From NCBI GenBank assembly GCA_025149125.1, contig CP102272.1, positions 434,001-498,000 of the forward strand: a stretch of DNA of 64,000 bases. Direction: 5' to 3'. Positions within the stretch are counted from its first letter, which is position 1. Each line of letters opens with the position of its first letter. The position numbers and the translations under genes were made by a program. The DNA comes from [Clostridium] asparagiforme DSM 15981 (GTDB lineage Bacteria; Bacillota; Clostridia; Lachnospirales; Lachnospiraceae). The notes beneath the pieces were generated by a model that made no database searches, was not told the origin of the DNA, and saw nothing but the letters and a program-made list of their open reading frames with translations. Of the stretch, positions 51,033 through 59,860 are shown piece after piece.

Positions 51033-51340
51033 CTAGCCGCCGGATAGTTCGCCATAGGTGTTGTATACGGCGTCAAGGACGTCGGTTAACTTTTCGTCCA
51101 AAGCAGAGGCGTCAAAATCAGCTTTTGGAATTGTCGACCATTTGTAGCCGGCGTAAACAGGATATATTGAGGGGATTACAGGGCCATGTACCCACGCCTG
51201 TATCTCGTCGCTAAAAAGTGGACTCCCGTCATAAAGAGCGCAATACCAGGCCTGAGCGTAATAGCAGAGCTTCTGCACTTTTTGTGGGTCATGGAATCAT
51301 GGCTTAAAAACCAGTTTGCAATGTCACGAACATTTGTCAT
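51033..51340 (-). pseudogene. Frameshifted Panacea-domain (DUF4065/SocA-like) antitoxin gene
   Basis: The first part, MTNVRDIANWFLSHDSMTHKK (from 51340), and the second, QKLCYYAQAWYCALYDG...AWVHGPVIPSIYPVY, are the two halves of a Panacea (DUF4065) domain, but they lie in different frames. The break is at CACAAAAAGTGCAG near 51283: reading back one base after AAG gives K-V-Q-K-L as in intact relatives. Panacea proteins act as antitoxins or protease adaptors paired with diverse toxins. A single missing base, a sequencing error or -1 frameshifting would each explain it. Its neighbour shows the same kind of break, which favours decay. Confidence 0.75.
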
Positions 51341-51524
51341 ATGGGCTTCTCTTTTTACCAGAGTAAATTGGTACCGAAATACCTTTCTCAGATCCATTGC
51401 CTGTGAAATCTGTCTTTAATTATTGGTTTGTGCGGGATGGATGAAAATAAGAGGAACGGATCAACTTGCTTCTGATATTCTTGAAAATAGGAATGATGAA
51501 TGGACGTTTTTAAGGATCAAAAAA

Positions 51525-51595
51525 AGCAGGTGATGGGAATCGAACCCACGTATCTAGCTTGGAAGGCTAGTGTTCTACCATTGAACTACACCTGC
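51525..51595 (-). tRNA. tRNA-Gly (anticodon TCC)
   Basis: A 71-base minus-strand cloverleaf. The acceptor GCAGGTG pairs with CACCTGC, the anticodon stem is CTAGC/GCTAG with loop CTTCCAA, and the T-arm is GGGTTCGATTCCC. It lies 3 bases after tRNA-Phe in the same transcript. Confidence 0.97.
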
Positions 51596-51598
51596 ATG

Positions 51599-51671
<73 letters not shown>

Positions 51672-51701
51672 AATTTTGTCGGTTGAACTGACAACGTTAA
51701 T

Positions 51702-51730
51702 ATTTTACCCAGTAACGGGGGTTTTGTCAA
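51702..51730 (-). promoter_or_regulatory. Promoter of the tRNA-Phe/tRNA-Gly unit
   Basis: On the minus strand TTGACA (51730-51725), 17-base spacer, TAAAAT (51707-51702). Confidence 0.85.
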
Positions 51731-51819
51731 TATTTTTAGATGAAATATTTCAAATAATTTAAGGTGATCGGAAAGAACGTGTTGTATCCGCCGGGGAGGT
51801 CATTTTGTGCAGGAAATAC

Positions 51820-51848
51820 TTGACAATTCCCGGATATTCCCATTCAAT
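51820..51848 (+). promoter_or_regulatory. Possible promoter of the DUF4132 operon
   Basis: TTGACA (51820-51825), 17-base spacer and TTCAAT (51843-51848), a weak -10. Confidence 0.5.
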
Positions 51849-51901
51849 AGAAGATAGAGGTATTTTGATACCACAGAGATATGCGGCGAGGAGGCGGAGA
51901 C

Positions 51902-52321
51902 TTGGAGATCAGGGTGAATGTAAAACGGATTGGGAAGAAGCAAAATGGGGTGCGGGAGGTGCGGTATGAGATTCCCGGTTGCCCGGGCACGGTGGAGGAG
52001 TTGATCCGGGGGGTGACGGCGGTCTGCGTGGGGGATTATAACCGGCGCAAGGAGTCCGCGGAGCTGATCCGGTGCCTGACAAAGGAGCAGATCGAGGACA
52101 GCGCCCAGGCGGGCAAGATCGGGTTCGGGGTCAATTACGGGGAGAAGGAGGCGGATTTGCAGCAGGCGGTGGAGAACGCGCTGCAATCCTTCGAGGACGG
52201 AATTTACCGGATTTTCCTGAACGACCGGCCCCTGGAACGGCTGGATGAGGGGATTCGGATCACGGATGAGGACAGTTTGACGTTTGTGCGGCTGACGATG
52301 CTGGCGGGAAGGATGTGGTGA
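51902..52321 (+). CDS. Hypothetical 139-aa protein coupled to the DUF4132 gene
   Basis: I do not recognise the family. From a TTG start at 51902, with AGGAGG well placed upstream, the product is MEIRVNVKRIGKKQNG... and 139 residues long; an ATG at 51881 would add seven residues rich in Arg and Gly. The sequence is soluble and acidic. It has a strand-rich start, a YEIPGCPGTVEELIRGVTAVCVGDYNRR segment, a helical middle (KEADLQQAVENALQSFEDG) and a C-terminal ITDEDSLTFVRLTMLAG resembling a ubiquitin-like or beta-grasp ending. It ends one base before the ATG of the giant DUF4132 gene, so the two are translationally coupled and probably act together. Confidence 0.75.
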   Translation: MEIRVNVKRIGKKQNGVREVRYEIPGCPGTVEELIRGVTAVCVGDYNRRKESAELIRCLTKEQIEDSAQAGKIGFGVNYGEKEADLQQAVENALQSFEDGIYRIFLNDRPLERLDEGIRITDEDSLTFVRLTMLAGRMW

Positions 52322-52322
52322 G

Positions 52323-55300
52323 ATGGCGGAAGCGGAGTTCAATTATAATTCGAGACAGAATATTACCAAAATGCGGACTGAGCGGCTGAAGGAGCGGATC
52401 AGGCGGCTCACCGGCCAGGATAAGAAGATCGCCGAGGCGCTGGTGAAGAGCGGGGGGCGGTACTGCAATACCACGGACCCGGGAATCCGGGAGGTGGTGG
52501 AATTGTTCTATCAGGACCCGGGGATGAGGCCATCGGGCTGGTTCGGGAAGAAGGGGTGGCTGCCGGGGACCCGGGCCCACGGCGGGCTGCTGGACGCTTT
52601 TGTGCCCAGGGAAATGCAGGAGAGCTTTCTGTATATTGTGGATAAGCTGAACCGGTTCCCCTATTCCAGGGGATGGAACCGCCGTCCGGTGCGTACGGCG
52701 GGGTACGGACCGCAGATGATGGTCGCGTTTACGCTGCTTTCCACGTATGAGAAGCTGTTTTACTGCGGAACCAAGCTGGAAGACGTGATTTTGCAGCGTC
52801 TGGAGCCGGAGAAACTGGATTATACCAGGGCTGACTGGGTGCATTTCCGGAAGTGCTTCAGCTATCTGTACGCGGCGGAGATCGACCGGGGCAACCAGGC
52901 GGTGATCGGCGCGCTGAAGGAGCTGATTTACAGCGAGAATAATACCGCCTATCTGACGCGGGAAATGATTTTGGGGATTCTGCGCTCGGACGACCGGGAG
53001 CTGCACCGGATGCTGGGCGATCTGCTGCTGGCAGCCCGGCTCCAGGAGGGGCTGCGCCAGGCGATCTGCGAGGCCATGGACGAGGGCACGGTGGAGGCGT
53101 TTTTGACGCTGCTTCAGGTGATCGAGGAAAATGATCTGATCCGGTTCGCCTCCGTGAAGCGGGCGGTTTCCACCTGGATCGGCATTTTCGATGAGAACAG
53201 CGTGGACCGGGTGAACGGCAAACTGCTGGGGCTTATGGGGCGCTGCCTGCGGGACGAGGCTTTTTTGCGGGAACAGCTGAACACCAACGATTCCATCGCC
53301 ATCAGCGCGGCGCTGTGGGCCGAGGGATTCCGGGATATTGACACGGCCATCGGGTCCATGCGGGAGCTGATCGACCATGGAACGAAAAACCAGCGTCTGA
53401 CGGCTTCCTTCTATAATCAGCTGCTATGTGACGACCGGTTTAAGAGCCGGATTGCGAAGCATGTGATCCTGGGGTATGACGGGGATCTGGAGCTGGCCGC
53501 CTGCTTTATGGGCGCGCTGACCTGCACTCTTTCCGGGAATGTGGACAGGCTGTTTGAGAAGCGGGAGGGCGTCCGGTATGGGTATTATGATATCCGAAAG
53601 CCCGTGGCGCCGCGTTTGGAGGATTTCTACGAGGGGCGGCAGGAGGCGGAGACCTTGTATGGTAACCTTGGGGAGATACTGGGGCAGCTTCCGAAAAAAG
53701 GCGTGACCTACGCCCCCTGCATTTTCCCGTGGTATCAGGTGTCCCTTGCGCCAGCCCAGGTGATCTGCCAGATGGCGTTGACCGCCTATGTGCTCCAGGA
53801 CGAGGAGAAGATTACCTGGTGCGGGGAGCGGCTGAAGGACGTGACTGCGGACGGGTACGGGGCGTACCGGAGCCGCCTGATCAACCTGCTGCTCTACGAG
53901 CCGTCCAATGCACGGCAGAGGGAAATTTTGATCGGTTATGTGGGAAATGCGGAGGAAATGACGTCGAACAAGGCGTTCCAGCTGGTGAAACGCCTGACGC
54001 TGGAGGACGGGGATTTTGCGCTGATCGAGGACATGCTGCGGTTCAAGCGCAGCGCCCTGCGCAAGCAGCTGATCGATTTGCTGATGACGCGGGAGGACGA
54101 GGGGCTTAAGGCTTCTCTGGGCCGCCTTTTGGCGGACAAGAAGGAGGAGAAACGTACCGCGGCCCTGGATATGCTGATGCAGATCCGCAAGGACTCCGGG
54201 CGGAAGGAATTGGCCGCGTCCCTGGCCGGTCTGGAGCAGTCCATCGAGTCGCCCACGGACAAGGAGAAGATTCTGATCCGGGAGCTGTCCGGGCAGGGCG
54301 GGGACCGGGCGGAGGATTCCACAGACGGGGAATTTGCCCTCTATGATCCGGCTGCGGAGATTTCGGTGCCGGAGCGGGAGCCGGACCGCAGCGTGATCGG
54401 GAACTGCCTGCCGCTGCCGGAAAAACAGGTGATCGGGATTATCAAAAAGCTGGACGATCTGATCGACCGGTACCGGGATTATGAGTACGAGTCGTCGGCC
54501 GGGGAGAAAACCCTGTTAGGCGCAAAATATCAGTGGCTGGCCGGGGCAAAAGAGCAGCTTTACCGGCTGGAATATTATCCGCTGGAGGACGTGTTCCGCA
54601 CGTTTTACCAGGAGGAGATCAGGAACTACGACGTGCTGGTGGAGATGGAGGCGCTGCTGTTTTTGCGGGGAAATCTCTACGGCGCGGGAAAATGGGCCTA
54701 TGAGGCGGTGTTTGGGAAGATTCCATTTAAGCCTGAGGCATTTTCCTTAAAATACCAGGGGCAGGTGGGCCAGGTGCGGTTGGTCTACCGGACGGAATTC
54801 CTGGACCGCCCGCGGCTGTTTAAGGAGAGCGTGGAGGTCATCACGGCGCTGACTAAGGTGGTGGGACCGAAGAATAAGCGGATTAGTTTCAAGTACCAGG
54901 GCTGGGGCGGCACGGAGTACAGCTCCTCTGCGGGGGTCAACACCCTGCCCCTGTTGGACCCATATTTTGAGGGGCTGAAATACTGGGAAACGGACGAGGA
55001 GTTTACCCAGGCGTTCTGGACGGCCTGCCGGTTTGAACTGAAATGCGCTGAGGAACGGAGTATGAGGCGTTTTTTGTGGGAGAACCGGGAATCTATGACG
55101 CCGATCCGTTTTTTCTGGTTCTTGAAGGCCTGCCGTCTGGGGCTTGTTTCCGTGGACATTCTGTGCAAGGCGGTGATGGAGTATCTGGATATCACGTACT
55201 GCCTTGATGCACTATGCCAGTTTATGAAGGGGGACAGCCTGCGGCCGGAGAATTACCGGAGAACCGTGGATTTTCTGGGGGAGGCGTTCTACGAGGAGAT

Positions 55301-57533
55301 GAAGGAAAAGGGCTGCGCTTACATGCGGGACAACACGGAGGAAGGCGCGCTCTGTAAGACGGTCTACGACCGCCTGGTGGGGCGCATCGTGGACGTGGAG
55401 CTGCGCAGGGGCGACAGCGAGACGGAGTTTTCCCACTGCATTCACGGGATTACCTACATATGCGGCGTGGACTATCTGGTGCGGATTCTGATGGCCCTGG
55501 GCAGCGACACCCTGGGAAGGCAGTCCTATTACGGCTGGTTTAGCGGCCCCCGGATTCTGACCAAGAAGGAAAATCTGGGAAGCCTGCTGAAATACTGCTA
55601 TCCCGGGGAGAACGAGACGGCGGCGGACTTGGCCAGAGGGCTGAAGGGGACCCGCATCCGGGAGCGGCGGCTGGTGGAGGTGGCCATGTATGCGCCCCAG
55701 TGGATCGATATCATCGAGGAGCATCTGGGGTGGAAGGGGATGAAGAGCGGCTGCTATTATTTTATGGCCCATATGGACGAGCGGTTCGACGACCGCAAGC
55801 AGGCCATGATCGCCCGGTACACGCCCCTGTCGCCGGAGGAATTGCAGGCCGGGGCATTTGACGTGAACTGGTTTAAGGAGGCTTATGAACTTCTGGGGGC
55901 GGAGCATTTTGACCTGCTCTACGATGGGGCCAAGTATATTTCCGACGGGCAGAAGCACTCCCGGGCCAGAAAGTACGCGGACGCGGCCCTGGGACGGGTG
56001 ACTCTGGAACAGCTGAAAACGGAGATTTCCGCAAAGCGCAATAAGGACCTGCTGATGAGCTTCGGCCTGGTTCCCTTCGGGGAGGACCGGGAGCGCGACC
56101 TGATGGACCGCTACCAGTTTATCCAGCAGTTTTTAAAGGAGAGCAAGCAGTTTGGGGCCCAGCGGCGGGCCAGCGAGGGCCAGGCGGGGCAGACCGCGCT
56201 CCTGAACTTAAGCGTGAACGCTGGGTACGCGGATGTGACCAGGCTGACGCTGAACGTGGAGTCACGGATGACTTCGCTGTACGAGCCATATATGGAATGG
56301 AAGACTGTGGACGACGTGGAGGTGAAGCTGGAGATCGACGGCCTGGGCAGAAGCGCCATTTTGTGCCGGAAGGGCGGAAAGACGTTAAAATCCGTGCCTT
56401 CCAGGCTGGGGAAACAGCCTTATGTGCTGGAAGTGAAGGACATAAACAAGAAATTGAAGGACCAGTACGCCCGGACCAGGGCCATGATGGAGGAGGCCAT
56501 GGAGGGCCGGACGGAATTTGCGGTCCGGGAGGTGCGGCAGCTGTTCGAGAACCCGTTGGTGCGGGCGGTGATGGAGCCGCTGGTATTTGCGGGCGGGGAA
56601 ACGCTGGGGTTCCTGAGATTTGGAGGAGAGGGAGAAGAGACTGCGGGAGAAAATGCCGGGGAACTTACGGGAGAATTTACGGCAAAGCTCGTGGCCCTGG
56701 ATGGCGCCGGGGCCGGGCTGGGTGAGGATGAGACGCTGAGAATCGCCCATCCGCTGGACTTCTACCGCGCAGGCAACTGGCATGAATATCAGCGGAGGCT
56801 TTTCGAAAACAAGGTGAAGCAGCCGTTCAAGCAGGTGTTCAGGGAACTGTACGTGAAGCTGTCCGAGGAGATGGGGCAGAGGTATTCCAGGCTGTTCGCA
56901 GGGTATCAGATTCAGCCGAAAAAGACGGTGGGCTGCCTGCGGGGACGGCGCTGGGTGGCGGATTACGAGGAAGGGCTGCAGAAGGTCTTTTACAAGGAGA
57001 ATATCGTGGCCAGAATTTACGCTTTGGCGGACTGGTTCTCCCCGGGCGACGTGGAGGCCCCCACTCTGGAGTGGGTGGAGTTCTCCAACCGCAAGACCTT
57101 TGAGGCATTGACCATTGACCAGGTGCCGGATGTCATCTACAGCGAGGTGATGCGGGATGTGGATCTGGCGGTGAGCGTGGCCCACGCGGGCGGCGTGGAC
57201 CCGGAGACCAGCCATTCCACCGTGGAGATGCGCCGGGCCATCGTGGAGTTCAACCTGCCGCTGTTCGGCTTAAAGAACGTAACGCTGTCGGAAAGCCACG
57301 CCCTCATCAAGGGAACGCGTGGGAATTACACCGTGCAGCTGGGAAGCGGCGTGGTGCATCAGGAGGGCGGCACCATGCTGAATATCCTGCCCGTGCACAG
57401 CCAGTCCCGGGGCAAGCTGTTCCTGCCCTTTGTGGACGAGGACCCCAAGACGGCGGAGATCATGTCCAAGATCGTGCTGTTAGCGGAGGACAAGAAGATA
57501 AAAGACCCGTTTATACTGGATCAGATCCGGTAG
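52323..57533 (+). CDS. Giant DUF4132-domain protein, 1736 aa
   Basis: A very large cytoplasmic protein with no signal peptide or clear transmembrane segments. The first 1000 or so residues are mostly helical and repeat-like (alternating HEAT-type stretches such as LMGRCLRDEAFLREQL, DMLRFKRSALRKQLIDLLMTREDEGLKASLGRLLADKKEEKR). The C-terminal part (about 1290-1730) resembles DUF4132, including VKLEIDGLGRSAILCRKGGKTLKSVPSRLGKQ and VAHAGGVDPETSHSTVEMRRAIVEFNLPLFGLKNVTL. E. coli YehI/MolR-type proteins carry the same domain; the biochemical function is unknown. The frame is intact and coupled to the small gene upstream. A terminator follows. Confidence 0.85.
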   Translation: MAEAEFNYNSRQNITKMRTERLKERIRRLTGQDKKIAEALVKSGGRYCNTTDPGIREVVELFYQDPGMRPSGWFGKKGWLPGTRAHGGLLDAFVPREMQESFLYIVDKLNRFPYSRGWNRRPVRTAGYGPQMMVAFTLLSTYEKLFYCGTKLEDVILQRLEPEKLDYTRADWVHFRKCFSYLYAAEIDRGNQAVIGALKELIYSENNTAYLTREMILGILRSDDRELHRMLGDLLLAARLQEGLRQAICEAMDEGTVEAFLTLLQVIEENDLIRFASVKRAVSTWIGIFDENSVDRVNGKLLGLMGRCLRDEAFLREQLNTNDSIAISAALWAEGFRDIDTAIGSMRELIDHGTKNQRLTASFYNQLLCDDRFKSRIAKHVILGYDGDLELAACFMGALTCTLSGNVDRLFEKREGVRYGYYDIRKPVAPRLEDFYEGRQEAETLYGNLGEILGQLPKKGVTYAPCIFPWYQVSLAPAQVICQMALTAYVLQDEEKITWCGERLKDVTADGYGAYRSRLINLLLYEPSNARQREILIGYVGNAEEMTSNKAFQLVKRLTLEDGDFALIEDMLRFKRSALRKQLIDLLMTREDEGLKASLGRLLADKKEEKRTAALDMLMQIRKDSGRKELAASLAGLEQSIESPTDKEKILIRELSGQGGDRAEDSTDGEFALYDPAAEISVPEREPDRSVIGNCLPLPEKQVIGIIKKLDDLIDRYRDYEYESSAGEKTLLGAKYQWLAGAKEQLYRLEYYPLEDVFRTFYQEEIRNYDVLVEMEALLFLRGNLYGAGKWAYEAVFGKIPFKPEAFSLKYQGQVGQVRLVYRTEFLDRPRLFKESVEVITALTKVVGPKNKRISFKYQGWGGTEYSSSAGVNTLPLLDPYFEGLKYWETDEEFTQAFWTACRFELKCAEERSMRRFLWENRESMTPIRFFWFLKACRLGLVSVDILCKAVMEYLDITYCLDALCQFMKGDSLRPENYRRTVDFLGEAFYEEMKEKGCAYMRDNTEEGALCKTVYDRLVGRIVDVELRRGDSETEFSHCIHGITYICGVDYLVRILMALGSDTLGRQSYYGWFSGPRILTKKENLGSLLKYCYPGENETAADLARGLKGTRIRERRLVEVAMYAPQWIDIIEEHLGWKGMKSGCYYFMAHMDERFDDRKQAMIARYTPLSPEELQAGAFDVNWFKEAYELLGAEHFDLLYDGAKYISDGQKHSRARKYADAALGRVTLEQLKTEISAKRNKDLLMSFGLVPFGEDRERDLMDRYQFIQQFLKESKQFGAQRRASEGQAGQTALLNLSVNAGYADVTRLTLNVESRMTSLYEPYMEWKTVDDVEVKLEIDGLGRSAILCRKGGKTLKSVPSRLGKQPYVLEVKDINKKLKDQYARTRAMMEEAMEGRTEFAVREVRQLFENPLVRAVMEPLVFAGGETLGFLRFGGEGEETAGENAGELTGEFTAKLVALDGAGAGLGEDETLRIAHPLDFYRAGNWHEYQRRLFENKVKQPFKQVFRELYVKLSEEMGQRYSRLFAGYQIQPKKTVGCLRGRRWVADYEEGLQKVFYKENIVARIYALADWFSPGDVEAPTLEWVEFSNRKTFEALTIDQVPDVIYSEVMRDVDLAVSVAHAGGVDPETSHSTVEMRRAIVEFNLPLFGLKNVTLSESHALIKGTRGNYTVQLGSGVVHQEGGTMLNILPVHSQSRGKLFLPFVDEDPKTAEIMSKIVLLAEDKKIKDPFILDQIR

Positions 57534-57555
57534 GGAGGGCCAGAAGCGGTATAAA

Positions 57556-57611
57556 AAACAGCCGCGCCCGGCGCGATCAGCTTAGTGATCGCAGGGGGCG
57601 GCTGTTTGTTT
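57556..57611. terminator. Terminator between the DUF4132 gene and the lipoprotein gene
   Basis: AAACAGCCGC pairs with GCGGCTGTTT, with an inner GCGATCA/TGATCGC stem and TTTGTTTTG following. The A-run on the left allows use from both sides. Confidence 0.85.
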
Positions 57612-57667
57612 TGAAAATAAATGCGGCTGCACGTCAGAGAGCCGGTTACATTATGTTCTGGTATTTC

Positions 57668-58219
57668 TCAGACAAAAAACATCAGGACTCCCAGCAGAAT
57701 GGCAAATATGCCTCCGGCTCTGGTGAGTCCAAGGGCCAGATCCGACGGCTCGGCGTTTTTGTAGCGCCAGCCGTGGGAGACATACCAGGAGGAATAAGGG
57801 GAAATGGTATTCCACAGTCCCACGGCCAGAAGCAACAGGCCGATCATGGGATTGCCCCTGCGGTGGGACGGCGGGGAGTTGACGGACAGTACGTCGATCA
57901 GAACATCGCCCGGCACGTAACGGTCGGTGTCATAGTCTCCGCTCCAGCCCATGGTGCTGGTTCTGAGCGTATTGCGGGCCCCGCCCATATCAGTCCGGCT
58001 GTAGGTGGCCTGGTTGGGGTATTCCAGCGTGATTTCGTTTCCCAAAATCCGGTAATGGTAGACGTCTCCGTTGTGGGTGATGGTCTGTTTCTCCTGATCT
58101 ACGGTGTATTCCTGATCCATGTAGGTGACGGTGCGGATCAGGGAGGGCTTTTCACGGCAGCCGGTGAGTAGGAGCAGAAGCAGGAGGGGCAGGACGAATG
58201 CCGCTGTGCGGTTGTTCAT
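57668..58219 (-). CDS. Hypothetical lipoprotein with C-terminal membrane segments (possible DUF6199)
   Basis: A 183-residue protein with a lipoprotein signal (LLLLTGC, lipidated C21) and an extracellular beta-rich region (residues 25-115: YMDQEYTVDQEKQTITHNGDVYHYRILGNEITLEYP) that looks like a small surface sensor or binding domain. Two membrane segments follow near the C-terminus (about 123-145 and 167-182), separated by SHGWRYKNAEPSDLALGLTR. That last block resembles DUF6199 proteins, but the match is from memory. The combination of lipidation and membrane segments is unusual. AAGGAGAT precedes the ATG. It follows rpoN after 41 bases in convergent-free minus orientation and may be in the same transcript or separate. 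Confidence 0.7.
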   Translation of the reverse strand: MNNRTAAFVLPLLLLLLLTGCREKPSLIRTVTYMDQEYTVDQEKQTITHNGDVYHYRILGNEITLEYPNQATYSRTDMGGARNTLRTSTMGWSGDYDTDRYVPGDVLIDVLSVNSPPSHRRGNPMIGLLLLAVGLWNTISPYSSWYVSHGWRYKNAEPSDLALGLTRAGGIFAILLGVLMFFV

Positions 58220-58260
58220 GTGCAGATCTCCTTTTCATCCCCTTGCGGGGGTGTCAACGG

Positions 58261-59640
58261 TTAAAGATACTCTTTGCGCCCGCTGGCGTCCGGTATGCCC
58301 TCCTCCTCCCGGTATTTGGCAACGGTGCGGCGGGAGATGGAGATGCCGCGCCCGGCCAGCTTTTCGCCGAGAATCCGGTCGCTGTAGGGCTTCTTTTTCT
58401 CCTCGCCTTCGATGATTTCCCGCAGAGCGCGCTTGATGTCCTGGGCGGTCATGGCCCGGGCGGAGCAGTCCCCCTCGGACTTGGCCGCGGAGACCTCCCG
58501 GGAGAAGAAATAGTTCATGGGGTACACGCCCCAGGAGCACTGCAGATATTTTTTGCTGACCGCCCGGCTGACCGTGGACTCGTGGATGTCCAGCTCGCCT
58601 GCGATATCGGCCAGGCGTAAAGGGGCCAGGTGATTGGGGCCCAGGGCGAAAAATTCTTCCTGGTGGGCCAGGATTGCCCGGGAGACCTGCATCAGGGTTT
58701 TACTCCGCTGGGCGATGCACTGCTTCACCCACTCCGCCTGGCGCAGCTTGGTGGTCAGGTACTCACGGACCTCCGGGGATTCCGGATTCTGGCTCATCTG
58801 CCGGTAATAGCTGTTGATGCCGATGCCCGGGTACATGGACTCGTTCAACAGGATGTCGAAATGGTCCTTGAATTTCACAATGGTCACATCCGGTATGATG
58901 TAACGCAGCTGGTCCCGGCTGGAGAAGGAGACGCCGGGCTTGGGGTTTAAGGATTTGATGATCTGGCAGCAGCCGGCGGCCTCGGCGGCGGTCAGGCGCA
59001 GCTTGCGGGCGATGGCCGGGATCTGGTTCTTGGCCACCAGCTCCAGGCAGGTGTCCACCAGGGATAAAAGCACCGGTGTGTCCAGCTGACGGCGCTTTAA
59101 CTGCAAACGCAGGCACTCTTCAAGGTTCCGGGCGCAGACGCCCGCGGGGTCCAGCTCCTGAAGCAGCTTAAGAAGCGCCTCGATGCGCTGTTCGTCCGTG
59201 TGGAAATAGGCGGCAACGGACTCCACGGATTCGCTGAGATAGCCCTTATTGTCCAGGCATTCCAGCATGAATTTGATGATCGCGGTGTCCTCTTCCGAAA
59301 AATTCTCCGCCACCAGCTGGGACCAGAGATAGTCCTGAAGCGTCTCACCGTCGGTGGAGTCGATGTTCCAGGAGTCGCGGAAATCGTAGTCGTCGTCATT
59401 GTTCTGACGCTGATACAGGTAGTAGTTTTCCTCGTTAAAGGAGTTGAGCCACTGCTGCTGTTCGATGGATTCCTGGCGGCCGCCGGCGGCTGGCTCGGTA
59501 ATGTCGATTACAGGATTTTCCAGTGCCAGATCGCTGACGTAGGTGTTCAGTTCCTGAGCAGTCATCTGTAAAATTTTAGCAGACTGGATCATGTGCTGGG
59601 ACAGGGTCTGGGTCTGCTTGGCCTCCAGTTTTAAGTCCAT
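58261..59640 (-). CDS. rpoN: RNA polymerase sigma-54 factor
   Basis: A 459-residue sigma-54. Region I is glutamine/leucine-rich (KQTQTLSQHMIQSAKILQMTAQELNTYV) and contacts enhancer-binding proteins. An acidic region II (NNDDDYDF) is followed by core-binding repeats (GYLSESVESVAAYF, DPAGVCARNLEECLRLQL), a helix-turn-helix (LADIAGELDIHESTVSRAVSKKYLQC) and the RpoN box SRRTVAKYREEEGIP that reads the -24 element. The start at 59640 (MDLKLEAKQ) has GAAGGAA upstream; the longer frame is unlikely. It provides the sigma factor for the -24/-12 promoter at 37699 and its activator at 35602. The stop lies 41 bases before the lipoprotein gene on the same strand. Confidence 0.97.
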   Translation of the reverse strand: MDLKLEAKQTQTLSQHMIQSAKILQMTAQELNTYVSDLALENPVIDITEPAAGGRQESIEQQQWLNSFNEENYYLYQRQNNDDDYDFRDSWNIDSTDGETLQDYLWSQLVAENFSEEDTAIIKFMLECLDNKGYLSESVESVAAYFHTDEQRIEALLKLLQELDPAGVCARNLEECLRLQLKRRQLDTPVLLSLVDTCLELVAKNQIPAIARKLRLTAAEAAGCCQIIKSLNPKPGVSFSSRDQLRYIIPDVTIVKFKDHFDILLNESMYPGIGINSYYRQMSQNPESPEVREYLTTKLRQAEWVKQCIAQRSKTLMQVSRAILAHQEEFFALGPNHLAPLRLADIAGELDIHESTVSRAVSKKYLQCSWGVYPMNYFFSREVSAAKSEGDCSARAMTAQDIKRALREIIEGEEKKKPYSDRILGEKLAGRGISISRRTVAKYREEEGIPDASGRKEYL

Positions 59641-59860
59641 AGGGGTTCCTTCTTTCGTGGATAATTTTCTAAACTCCAGTATAGCACAGCCTGGCGATTC
59701 AGGCAATCAAGGGGTTTGATTTTAAGATGAGGCTTTGATATAATAAAGAAACGTATCACTTATCATCAGCCTGGCGGCTGGTGACAAAGTATAATTGATG
59801 CATGTCATGAATTAGCGAAAACAGCGGAAATGGCCGGAGCAGCGGCCGGAAAGGATGCCT

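Noticed and set aside
51275..51290. Programmed frameshift at CACAAAAAG in the Panacea gene
   Set aside because: C-AAA-AAG is close to, but not, the efficient A-AAA-AAG heptamer, and the neighbouring gene is also broken without a slippery site, so gene decay or read error is preferred.
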